From positions 124,001 to 188,000 of the forward strand of contig NZ_CP075188.1 of assembly GCF_020510525.1 (NCBI RefSeq): a DNA stretch of 64,000 nucleotides. The letters run 5' to 3'. This document shows, in pieces, positions 37,901 through 46,977 of the stretch. How positions within the stretch are numbered: position 1 is the first letter of the stretch; every line of letters begins with the position of its first letter. The stretch comes from Quatrionicoccus australiensis. Its GTDB lineage: Bacteria; Pseudomonadota; Gammaproteobacteria; Burkholderiales; Rhodocyclaceae. The notes beneath the pieces were generated by a model that was not told where the DNA came from, did not search any database, and saw only the letters and a program-made list of their open reading frames with translations. A program made the translations under genes and the position numbers.

Positions 37901-38006
37901 CTGACTGAAAGGTGACCGTGGTTGCTGTGTTTGCAACTGTCGCATCTGCGGCGTCGAAGCCGATTTCGTCTACCCAGTTGTTATAGTTGGTTGCCTGGAT
38001 TGCCAT
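34980..38006 (-). CDS. Large RTX-like repeat protein, probable type I secretion substrate
   Basis: This 1008-residue acidic protein has no signal peptide and no cysteine-rich part. Residues 1-105 form an N-terminal domain (TFQSGDLYLTLTGKFTLNAGNVTG) shared with the 717-residue protein downstream. Residues about 108-890 are nonapeptide-like repeats of the GGxGxD type, most with Asn in place of Asp (GGGNNTI, GDGYNVVYAG). Ten units of about 50 residues carry a variable loop after YAG; later units are 36 residues without it. The last 110 residues (DYRLALDTSSGKLYYDADGSGS) match RTX C-termini recognised by type I exporters. The ATG at 38006 has GAGGAGG upstream. Role unknown: surface layer, adhesin or matrix protein are possible. 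Confidence 0.8.
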   Translation of the reverse strand: MAIQATNYNNWVDEIGFDAADATVANTATTVTFQSGDLYLTLTGKFTLNAGNVTGGKVTGIYWGDGETQTNSITGLNVQAMALLSFIDTKGWSDGTPDDFINVQFNSLIYAGNDNIVGDATHSNYIFGGAGNDKIVGGDAGNEIWAFDGNDNITGGAGEDYIETANGNSKIVTGDGENFVHTGNGNNIITGGEDDDYIQVGGGNNKIVAGDGYNAVYAGSTTSDIDDTFTGADGNNKITTGSDADFIAVGGGNNTIITGDGSNVVYAGDYVDSGESTSFSFYGADGDNKITGGADSDYIYVGGGNNTISTGNGYNAVYAGDIFSNSSAFTFFGEDGNNKVTGGSDGEDTDRIFVGGGDNTINAGDGYNTVYAADYVTYDMGGFHVNGGDGNNKITTGAGEDRVFVGDGNNTINVGDGYNVVYAGTVSHGTDYSVYGGDGDNKITGGDGDDRVYVGGGTNTLNLGDGNNTAYVGDLSYGMGGTYFYGEDGNNKITGGDGEDFIAVGNGDNTISLGDGYNIVYAGDLSYNSSVISFNGGEDGNNKITTGDDQDLIRVGGGDNKINAGDGYNVVYAGNYTYDYSGGDRSFSGADGDNTITGGEDSDFIAVGGGNNTIKAGDGNNYIYAGDFVYDGEDSTFTFTGADGDNKITTGNGEDYIAVGGGNNVIKLGDGYNVVYAGNFVNDDGYLYNFDGADGNNVITGGAGEDDIYVGNGNNVIKLGNGDNYVYGEDGDNTITGGADTDYVYVGDGDNVIKLGDGYNYVSTGDGNNTITGGADTDDIYVSNGNNTIKLGNGDNHFHGEDGDNTITAGSGTDYVYVDDGNNTIKLGNGYNYVSAGDGNNVVTGGSDTDQVYTGAGNDTIRLGGGEDRVDAGAGVNSVDLGGDSAIDWAGFGEDFFDAVGNDEPAFTTVIGFNSEDQLVFDTYDTMITIDEVLIGAKIDLTSASTGDYRLALDTSSGKLYYDADGSGSDYSFEQIGLIQGGGLKSLTASSVNLSGNELIISSNLLDG
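35340..37685 (-). repeat. Tandem coding repeats of the RTX-like protein
   Basis: The DNA encodes nonapeptide-type beta-roll turns in tandem. Ten longer units of about 150 bases each contain a variable loop; after them come 108-base units without loops. Recurrent translated blocks are ADGDNKITGG, DYIYVGGGNN and GDGYNVVYAG. The array is prone to recombination, so copy number may vary between strains. Confidence 0.8.
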
Positions 38007-38126
38007 GATTGACCTCCTCATTATTAATTGAAAATCCCCGGGCTGTACGGACAACCCATTAGGTTTTTAGTCTATCTGTGACTCTATGGGTTGACAAGTA
38101 AATAAGGGTCAATTTGCTTGCCTTTT
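38007..38126 (-). promoter_or_regulatory. Promoter candidate for the large repeat protein
   Basis: On the minus strand a TTGTCA box (38090-38095) is followed after 17 bases by TAGACT (38067-38072), a moderate sigma-70-like pair. The leader then runs to the GAGGAGG ribosome site at about 38013-38019. No other gene is seen. Confidence 0.45.
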
Positions 38127-39230
38127 TTACTCCGTTGTGGGAAAGAGGTTGTACTTGTTTGGGGATATCTGTGTGGTCGGGTGACGCCCTGCAGCCCGAA
38201 TCATTGCTGCTGCTTGTGTTCCCCCATCGGCGCAGGGTGGGGGGAGGGTGGGCTTTGACCAGAGTTCTTCGAGCGCAGTCTGAACATTTCCCCTTTTTAA
38301 GGCTTCGGCATCGATTTCCCGGCTGTTGCCATTTCTGGCCAACCAAGCGATGAGGCATTCTTGTTCCGGCCAATCGACGCGGCGTAGATAAAGTACTGGC
38401 GTGCCATTGCAGGCTGCTTCGGTGAAAGTGCCGTAACCGGGTTTGGTAATGATGGCGTCTACCGAGCAGAGTAGATCGGTAAAGCTTAGGCCGAATTGTT
38501 CAAGTGCCATGGCATTGGGGTGAGTGCAGTGCCAGCTACCTGGCACCAGCCAGCGAATACCGGATTGTTGTGGCCAGTTTTCCAACGGAATGCGATGCTG
38601 GATACCTCCCATTGCGACAAGAACAACACGGTCGGAACCGAGGCCGAGATCATGGCTCTTTCCCGATGCGGCAATCGGGTCAAGTATTTTGACGTTGTCG
38701 AGCATTTTCATCGGCATCCCGGGCGTAACGCGCAGGAATGCCCAAGCGGTGCGATAGGCCTCAAGCATGTCGGCGTGAATTGGCGTGGCCCAGCTTTCGC
38801 CGCCGAAAAAATGGGCAAACAGATCAGCCCAATTCAGCGAGCAGATGCTCAGCGCCGGAATGCCGTTCAGCGCGGCGCCGGCCAGCGGCAGATAGCTGAC
38901 ATTGCTAAGCACGCGGTCGACCTGCCGGCTGGCCAGTAAACGGCCTTCGCCGGCGACTCGCGCCGCCCAGCCGGCATGCGCGGCGCGGTAGGCGCGGGCG
39001 CTGGCCGGGCGGTCGATGCGGGTGGCATCCTGCATCACGTAGCCAAAGTCGCTGGCCGCCCGAATGTGCTCGAATTCCTGGTGGATGCGCTGGCGCAGGA
39101 TTTCCGGTGCGAGGCCGCTCCTGACGGTCAACCTTAGATCAGGAGTGCTTTTTGCCAGTGCGTCAAGTACCGGAGCACTGATTGCAAGGTGTCCGAAGCC
39201 GTGGCTCGATATATCCGCAAAAATATGCAC
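38127..39230 (-). CDS. MurG/GT1-like glycosyltransferase
   Basis: This 367-residue GT-B-type protein opens HIFADISSHGFGHLAI, the GxGH start of MurG- and arabinokinase-associated glycosyltransferases. It has SICSLNWADLF near residue 130, VVLVAMGGIQHRIPLENWP near 205, and the acceptor/donor site DAIITKPGYGTFTEAACNGTPVLYLRR near 262-288, followed by WPEQECLIAWL. This is GT1/GT28-like. It lies between the two RTX-like genes on the same strand, so it may glycosylate them or a shared surface glycan; that is inference. Its codons are GC-richer at the N-terminal end. Confidence 0.75.
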   Translation of the reverse strand: MHIFADISSHGFGHLAISAPVLDALAKSTPDLRLTVRSGLAPEILRQRIHQEFEHIRAASDFGYVMQDATRIDRPASARAYRAAHAGWAARVAGEGRLLASRQVDRVLSNVSYLPLAGAALNGIPALSICSLNWADLFAHFFGGESWATPIHADMLEAYRTAWAFLRVTPGMPMKMLDNVKILDPIAASGKSHDLGLGSDRVVLVAMGGIQHRIPLENWPQQSGIRWLVPGSWHCTHPNAMALEQFGLSFTDLLCSVDAIITKPGYGTFTEAACNGTPVLYLRRVDWPEQECLIAWLARNGNSREIDAEALKRGNVQTALEELWSKPTLPPPCADGGTQAAAMIRAAGRHPTTQISPNKYNLFPTTE

Positions 39231-39272
39231 TCGGTGGAGCTTCTTGTCTGATATGAACCGTTGGGACAGGTG

Positions 39273-39299
39273 GTCGGGGCCGTCAAGGACGGCCCCGAC
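39273..39299. terminator. Hairpin terminator after the 717-residue RTX gene
   Basis: A perfect 12-base inverted repeat (GTCGGGGCCGTC / GACGGCCCCGAC) with a 3-base loop lies just past the minus-strand stop at 39312 and before the glycosyltransferase start. No T-run follows, so it may only weaken read-through. Confidence 0.65.
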
Positions 39300-39311
39300 T
39301 AGCGTGGTGTT

Positions 39312-41465
39312 CTACAGCGGGATGCTCCCGCTGTAGATGGTCAGATCGTTACCGTCGACCGTGATGTCGAATACCCCATTCAATCCCGCACCTTTGATCA
39401 GGCCGATTTGTATGGCGGCTTCACCGGTGCCCGTACCATCCGCATCGTAATAGAGTTTGCCGGAACTGGTGTTGAATACCAGATGGTAGTTACCTTCTGT
39501 GATTCCCGCATCCTTGCCAATCTTGATTTGCTCCTTGGTCAAGGCTTCTTCAAATTCCAGGTTAAAGCACAATTCGTCGCTATTATTGAAATTGGAGACG
39601 GTGTTGAGCGCCAGGGTCTTTGCATTGCCATCTGTGGCCGCCCACAGGAAATCGGAGCCAAAATATACGCTGTCCGATGCCGTGTCACTACCCAGGTCGA
39701 TCGTGTTTTTTCCTGCGCCAAGATCGGCCCAGTCGGAACCTGCGCCGAGCTTGGCGACATCATTGCCCTCCCATGCCCAGACTTCATCCGAACCTGCTCC
39801 GGTGGTAATGGTGTTGTTGCCATTGCCTTTGATCACCCCATTGCTGTCCTGGTAAGCAAGAAAGGCTGATTCGTCGCCCACGCCGATCCTGTTGCCACCG
39901 TCACCAGCAGTGATCTTGTTGTTGCCGGTGCCAACATGGACTTCGTTGAAGCCGCCTCCGACCGTTATCGTGTTGTTGCCATTGCCTGCAACGACGAGAT
40001 CGTCGCCCGAGCCCAAGGTGGTGATCTTGTTATTGCCGTTGCCGGCGAAGATCTGGTTAAGCCACTCTTCCGTGTCGGCGGCACTCGTCGTGCTGCCGGC
40101 CGTGATGGTGTTGTTGCCATCGCCGACCTGAATGACGTTGTAGCCATCGCCTGCGGTGATTTTGTTATTACCATCCACGGTGTTGCTATTGCCGGTTTTT
40201 GCATAGACGTAGGTATTGTTTACGACATCGTAACTGGCAAAGTAATCGTCATCGGTCGTGATGTAGTCATTGCCGTTGCCGGCAGTAATCGTGTTGTTAC
40301 CCAGTCCGGCCAGTACAACGTTATGGAATGCGAGGTCGCCGAAGTAATCGTCCGTGTATGCCTGAGGATTGCTGGTCGCCTCTTCGGCTAGTGAAAACCG
40401 CGTTGCAGCATCGTTCCCACCACCCACATTGATCTTGTCGTCACCTTTGCCTGCCTGCACCCAGTCGTTGCCATCGCCGACGTTAACGGTGTTTTTGCCG
40501 CCGGCGGCAAAAACAAAATTGTTACCGGACAGGTCGGTGATGGTGTCATTGCAGATAGTCAGGGATGCATTGGTTGCCGAATCCTGAGTGTCGCCGAAAA
40601 TCCTGTCGTCGCCGGCTCCGCCGATAATGGTGTCGTTGCCGGCTCCACCGACAATTACATCGTCGCCGGTGCCGCCATCAATCTTGTCATTCCCGGCGCC
40701 TGCGTCAAGGAAATCACTGCCAACGGTCCCGGTTAGCGTGTCGTTGCCGCTGTAGGCGAGGCTCATCAGACCACTGAAGTCAGCCGCATCCAATACGTCT
40801 TCGATCACTGTTGCGTCAATCTTGATTCCGGTGATTTTGTTGGTGACCGAAAAAACAGGATTTTCAGTATTGAAATTTACCGAGCCCCATTCGATACCGG
40901 TAACGTTCCCCGCTGAGAAATTGCCGTTGGCATCCATGGTGACGCTGCCGCTGAGTTTGACATAATAGGAAGCTTCACTATTCGGGTCTCCATTGTCGCA
41001 AGCCATATAGACATCTTTTAAAGACCCGCTGACGGTTCCGGTTTCGACATCCAGTTTTAGCGTGCCGTGATAGGCGATGCTGTAGCCGTCAGCTGAATCT
41101 ATCCACACTTCTTTTGCGGTAATTGCGGAGCTTACGGTTCCCGTATTCGTATCTATTTTGATATTGCCGCCTGAAATGCCAATATCAAGGCCGGTATTGT
41201 TGCCCAGTTCGAACATCTTGAGCGTGGCGATTCCGGTGCTATCGCTATAGCTTCCTTCGCCCCAGAGATAAGTTTGTTTGCTGTCGTTCCAGGAAGCTGA
41301 AAAAGAGCCATCCGGGTTGGATTGAAAATAAGGCGTTTGTGTCGTTATCAGGTTTGCAAGGTCACCAAGGCTGTTCTCTGCGGTATGGATGCCTGAAATG
41401 AAATCGGCGAAAGCAAAGTTGGGGTTAAAAATTGTGCTGTTACTAACATTGTTAAAAACGGCCAT
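39312..41465 (-). CDS. RTX-like calcium-binding repeat protein, probable type I secretion substrate
   Basis: This 717-residue protein shares the plan of the 1008-residue one. The first 250 residues include the shared SYYVKLSGSVTMDANGNFSAGNVTG-type domain, preceded by an extra 100-residue leader. Canonical RTX nonapeptides follow near residues 255-300 (GAGNDKIDGGTGDDVIVGG), then Asn-rich variants (GDGNNTITAG) to about 600. The C-terminal 110 residues repeat the NYHLVFNTSSGKLYYDADGTG block. Canonical repeats bind calcium after export. No signal peptide is present. It has no neighbouring HlyB/HlyD/TolC genes. Confidence 0.82.
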   Translation of the reverse strand: MAVFNNVSNSTIFNPNFAFADFISGIHTAENSLGDLANLITTQTPYFQSNPDGSFSASWNDSKQTYLWGEGSYSDSTGIATLKMFELGNNTGLDIGISGGNIKIDTNTGTVSSAITAKEVWIDSADGYSIAYHGTLKLDVETGTVSGSLKDVYMACDNGDPNSEASYYVKLSGSVTMDANGNFSAGNVTGIEWGSVNFNTENPVFSVTNKITGIKIDATVIEDVLDAADFSGLMSLAYSGNDTLTGTVGSDFLDAGAGNDKIDGGTGDDVIVGGAGNDTIIGGAGDDRIFGDTQDSATNASLTICNDTITDLSGNNFVFAAGGKNTVNVGDGNDWVQAGKGDDKINVGGGNDAATRFSLAEEATSNPQAYTDDYFGDLAFHNVVLAGLGNNTITAGNGNDYITTDDDYFASYDVVNNTYVYAKTGNSNTVDGNNKITAGDGYNVIQVGDGNNTITAGSTTSAADTEEWLNQIFAGNGNNKITTLGSGDDLVVAGNGNNTITVGGGFNEVHVGTGNNKITAGDGGNRIGVGDESAFLAYQDSNGVIKGNGNNTITTGAGSDEVWAWEGNDVAKLGAGSDWADLGAGKNTIDLGSDTASDSVYFGSDFLWAATDGNAKTLALNTVSNFNNSDELCFNLEFEEALTKEQIKIGKDAGITEGNYHLVFNTSSGKLYYDADGTGTGEAAIQIGLIKGAGLNGVFDITVDGNDLTIYSGSIPL

Positions 41466-41578
41466 GCTGACTCCCTGTATTTGTAGTGAACTGGAATGCC
41501 GACATTTTAGCTGTATGGACTATGCCTTTGGCGTTTTAATTAAAGTTGTTGTTATCCAGCCTTAAAGGTTGTTGTCTC

Positions 41579-42358
41579 TTAACGGTTTTTGAATGCTGCT
41601 TTGCGTTTCTCGGCGAAGGCGTTCATGCCTTCCTTCTGGTCTTCCAGGCCGAAGCTGGCGTGGAAGACGCGGCGCTCGAAGAGCAGCCCTTCGTTGAGCG
41701 AGGACTCGAAGGCGCGATTGACCGCTTCCTTGGTCATCATCAGCACCGGCAGCGAGAAGCCGGCGATGGTCTGGGCCGCCTTCAGGGTTTCCTCGAGCAG
41801 TTGCTCGGCCGGGTAGATGCGGGCAACCAGGCCGGCCTGCTCGGCTTCCGTGGCGTCCATCAGGCGGCCGGTCAGGCACATGTCCATCGCCTTGGCCTTG
41901 CCGATCGCGCGCGGCAGGCGCTGCGTGCCGCCGGCGCCGGGCAGGGTGCCGATCTTGACTTCGGGCTGGCCGAACTTGGCGTTGTCGGCAGCGTAGATCA
42001 TGTCGCACATCATCGCGAACTCGCAGCCGCCACCCAGCGCGTAACCAGCCACGGCGGCGATCACCGGCTTGCGCGCCGTCTTGATGCGCTCCCAGCGGGC
42101 GGTGATGAAATCGGTCTTGTAGGCGTGCATGTAGTCGAATTCGGCCTGCTTCATGACGCTGATGTCGGCACCGGCGGCGAAGGCCTTCTCGTTGCCGGTC
42201 AACACGATGCAGCCGATGTTTTCGTCGGCTTCGAAGGCGTCGACCGCGGCGGCAATGCCGCTGACCACGGCATCGTTCAGCGCATTCATCGCTTCCGGCC
42301 GGTTGATTCGGATCAGGCCGACCCGGCCGTGAATTTCGCTGAGGACGACTTGGCTCAT
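41579..42358 (-). CDS. Enoyl-CoA hydratase/isomerase family protein
   Basis: This 259-residue crotonase-fold enzyme should hydrate enoyl-CoA. It starts VLSEIHGRVGLIRINRPEAMNALN. The oxyanion-hole motifs are FAAGADISVMKQ near residue 60 and AVAGYALGGGCEFAMMCD near 100-117, and the catalytic glutamates appear as GQPEVKIGTLPGAGGTQRL near 128-146. This last pattern (two glutamates) is typical of active hydratases. The ATG at 42358 has an AGGAG-like site; codons upstream belong to the shared promoter region. It diverges from acetoacetyl-CoA synthetase, suggesting joint control of short-chain acid or branched amino-acid catabolism. Confidence 0.92.
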   Translation of the reverse strand: MSQVVLSEIHGRVGLIRINRPEAMNALNDAVVSGIAAAVDAFEADENIGCIVLTGNEKAFAAGADISVMKQAEFDYMHAYKTDFITARWERIKTARKPVIAAVAGYALGGGCEFAMMCDMIYAADNAKFGQPEVKIGTLPGAGGTQRLPRAIGKAKAMDMCLTGRLMDATEAEQAGLVARIYPAEQLLEETLKAAQTIAGFSLPVLMMTKEAVNRAFESSLNEGLLFERRVFHASFGLEDQKEGMNAFAEKRKAAFKNR

Positions 42359-42419
42359 CTGCTTTCTCCTGCTTTGTGGAATGATTATTCCGGTCCGGAG
42401 TTTGTCCGGCCGGCGACAG

Positions 42420-42438
42420 TTGACGTTAACGTTAACCT
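42420..42438. promoter_or_regulatory. Palindromic operator candidate between hydratase and acetoacetyl-CoA synthetase genes
   Basis: The sequence TTGACGTTAACGTTAACCT contains the perfect 12-base palindrome GTTAACGTTAAC, midway between two divergent starts. It resembles the TTxACGTxxACGTxAA-type sites I associate with LiuR (MerR family) in proteobacteria, which control branched-chain and acetoacetate catabolism. The match is from memory. Confidence 0.5.
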
Positions 42439-42477
42439 GATATTCTGTCATGCAAAATCGACACAAAAGGAGACAAC

Positions 42478-44436
<1,959 letters not shown>

Positions 44437-44472
44437 CCGCCGCGGCCGGGCTCAGCCACGGCCGTCCGCGTT

Positions 44473-45582
44473 TCAGGCGCGGCGGGCGAACAGCGCGCCG
44501 AGCAGGGGCAGGCGGCCGGCCAGCTCCTGCACTTTCTCGAACAGCCAGCCGAGGGCTGCGGTGATGCGCGCGCTGGCGGCCGGACTTTCGATCCAGCGGT
44601 AGAAGGCGGTGGCGGCCAGCAGGCTGGCGGTCAACGCGGCGACCAGGCCCAAAATGGCCGAGGTCGGCGAGTCCAGTTCAAGTCGCGTATAGACGGCGTT
44701 GGCAAGCAGCAGCACCGGGAAATGCACGAGGAAGACCGAGTAGGAAATCTGGCCGAGGAAGGACAGCGGCCGGAAGTTCGGCCACTGGTCGAGCAGGCCG
44801 GTGCGGCGGCTGAAGCCGAGTGTCATGGCGACGGCCAGGGCGAGTGCGATGCGCAGGCGGAAATCGACGACCAGCGCGGCGATCGCCACGGTGGCGATGA
44901 CCCCCAGCCAGGCCGACATCTGGCGGCGGTCGGAGGCCCACCAGGCGGCAGCGCCGAGGCCGTAGGAGCCGAAGAAGTAGATCGCCCAGTTGTCGAGTTC
45001 GGCATCGCGGTTGAACCAGAACAGCGACGCGGTGGCGACGAGCAGAACCAGTGCCGGCGCCAGGATGCGGATGCGGCCGGACCAGAGCAGGACAGCCATC
45101 AGTGCGAAGAGCTGGAAGTCGATCGCGATGTACCAGACGCCGGCCGACAGCGCGTCGATGCCGAGCACGCCGTGCAGCAGCAGCGCATGTGCCAGCCACT
45201 GGCTGAAGGTGGCGCGGGCCGGGATCGCCTCGTCGTCCATCCATTGGTCGGCGAGCGCGGCGGCGGCAATGGCCAGGCCGATTGCTGCCAGGTAAGGTAC
45301 GGCCAGACGCAGGTAACGTTTCCAGAGCAGCGGCAGCGGCGACACGGCGAGCGCCTGGCCTTCGCGCGACAGGGCGCGGGCGGCGAGGAAGCCGGCGATG
45401 ACCAGGAAAATCTGGACAGCCATGCGGCCGTATTCGAAAAGCCAGCCGAACAGGCCCGGAAACGCATCGCGGGCAATCGCCGCGAGCGGGCCGTAGGACG
45501 AAAAGTGATTGGAGAGAACGAGCAGGGCCGCGATTGCCTTGAGGGCGTCGATCAGCGGCATGCGATTTGAATTGATAGCCAT
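44473..45582 (-). CDS. Acyltransferase family 3 (OafA/YrhL-like) membrane protein
   Basis: This 369-residue protein has about ten membrane helices. It begins PLIDALKAIAALLVLSNHFSSYG, with the H...R-type catalytic region of acyltransferase-3 proteins, and continues with GRMAVQIFLVIAGFLAARAL near residue 52. Family members O-acetylate sugars of LPS, peptidoglycan or oligosaccharides. The C-terminal SYSVFLVHFPVLLLAN near 278 is also typical. It is the only gene on its strand here, facing the synthetase tail to tail. Its substrate is unknown, but it may modify glycans made by the LPS island. Confidence 0.85.
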   Translation of the reverse strand: MAINSNRMPLIDALKAIAALLVLSNHFSSYGPLAAIARDAFPGLFGWLFEYGRMAVQIFLVIAGFLAARALSREGQALAVSPLPLLWKRYLRLAVPYLAAIGLAIAAAALADQWMDDEAIPARATFSQWLAHALLLHGVLGIDALSAGVWYIAIDFQLFALMAVLLWSGRIRILAPALVLLVATASLFWFNRDAELDNWAIYFFGSYGLGAAAWWASDRRQMSAWLGVIATVAIAALVVDFRLRIALALAVAMTLGFSRRTGLLDQWPNFRPLSFLGQISYSVFLVHFPVLLLANAVYTRLELDSPTSAILGLVAALTASLLAATAFYRWIESPAASARITAALGWLFEKVQELAGRLPLLGALFARRA

Positions 45583-45648
45583 GGCGAGTTATTTTACACC
45601 GCGTGCTGCGGTGCACAAATCAGATTCCCGGGTGTTTTGTAGGGGTAA

Positions 45649-46941
45649 TTACACAAAACGCGCGACGAAGGATTTGGTGTACAAGGCCGGCAAATCAACC
45701 CAGACCCGGTGACCGCTGCCCGGCGCGACGGTGATGGCCTCGCCGGCCTTGTTTTCCATGCGCAGCAGTTGCCAGACATGGTTGCCGGCCGGATGCACGC
45801 ATTCGAGGCGGTCGCCGACGGTAAACTTGTTTTTGACCTCGATTTCCATCAGGCCGCGTACCTCGTCGAAACGCACGGCGTCACCGACGTAGAGGCTGCG
45901 TTCCGATTCCGAATGGCCGCGCAGGTAGTTCTGGTAATCGGCATCGTGGTGGCGCTGGTAGAAGCCATCGGTGTAGCCGCGGTTGGCGAGGCCTTCCAGT
46001 TCGCTGAGCAGTTTCGGGTCGAGCGGCCGGCCGGCGACGGCATCGTCGATCGCCTGGCGATAGGATTGCGCGGTGCGTGCGACGTAATACGGGCTCTTGG
46101 TGCGGCCCTCGATCTTCAGCGAATCGACGCCGATCTCGACCAGGCGCTGGACATGCTCGATGGCGCGCAGGTCCTTGGAGTTCATGATGTAGGTGCCGTG
46201 CTCGTCTTCCTCGATCGGCATCAGTTCGCCCGGACGCTGGCGTTCTTCGAGCAGGATTTCCTGGTCGGGGTGGCTGTAGAACTGTACCGGCTGGTTCAGT
46301 GTCTCGCCGGGCTTGTCCGAGCTCGACACCTTGTAATCCCAGCGGCAGGAGTTGGTGCAACTGCCCTGATTCGGATCGCGGTGATTGAAGTAGCCGGAGA
46401 GCAGGCAGCGGCCGGAATAGGCGATGCACAGCGCGCCGTGGATGAAGACTTCGAGTTCGATGTCCGGGCATTGCTGGCGGATTTCGGCGACTTCGTCGAG
46501 CGACAGTTCGCGCGACAGGATGATGCGGGTGAGCCCGAGCTTCTTCCAGAAACGCACGGCCGCCCAGTTCACGGTATTGGACTGGACCGAGAGGTGGACC
46601 GCCTGGTCCGGCCAGGTTTCGCGAACCATGTCGATCAGGCCGGGGTCTGACATGATCAGCGCGTCCGGCTTCAGTTCGATGACCGGCGCCATGTCGGCAA
46701 GATAGGTGGTGAGCTTGGCGTTGTGCGGGAAGATGTTGCTGACGACAAAAAACTGCTTGCCGCGGGCGTGGGCTTCGTCGATGCCTTCCTTGAGCGCGCC
46801 TATGGTGCTGAAGGAGTTGTTGCGCACGCGCAGGCTGTAACGCGGCTGTCCGGCGTAGATTGCGTCGGCACCGAAATCGAAGGCGGTGCGCATCATTTCG
46901 AGCGAGCCGGCAGGGGCGAGAAGTTCAGGCGCCTTGCGCAT
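45649..46941 (-). CDS. trhP: U32 family tRNA hydroxylation protein TrhP (YegQ)
   Basis: This 430-residue U32-family protein is related to YegQ/TrhP, which is needed for the 5-hydroxyuridine step of wobble-uridine modification in tRNA. It starts PELLAPAGSLEMMRTAFDFGADAIYAG, then VSNIFPHN near 72. The cysteine cluster IAYSGRCLLSGYFNHRDPNQGSC...C near 165-190 probably binds an iron-sulfur centre. KIEGRTKSPYYVA near 275 completes the family signature. The ATG at 46941 is only 36 bases from the divergent rng start. An open frame further upstream crosses rng and is not real. Confidence 0.9.
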   Translation of the reverse strand: MRKAPELLAPAGSLEMMRTAFDFGADAIYAGQPRYSLRVRNNSFSTIGALKEGIDEAHARGKQFFVVSNIFPHNAKLTTYLADMAPVIELKPDALIMSDPGLIDMVRETWPDQAVHLSVQSNTVNWAAVRFWKKLGLTRIILSRELSLDEVAEIRQQCPDIELEVFIHGALCIAYSGRCLLSGYFNHRDPNQGSCTNSCRWDYKVSSSDKPGETLNQPVQFYSHPDQEILLEERQRPGELMPIEEDEHGTYIMNSKDLRAIEHVQRLVEIGVDSLKIEGRTKSPYYVARTAQSYRQAIDDAVAGRPLDPKLLSELEGLANRGYTDGFYQRHHDADYQNYLRGHSESERSLYVGDAVRFDEVRGLMEIEVKNKFTVGDRLECVHPAGNHVWQLLRMENKAGEAITVAPGSGHRVWVDLPALYTKSFVARFV

Positions 46942-46977
46942 AGTAGAATCCAGCAAAAACCGCGAATTGTAGAGTGT

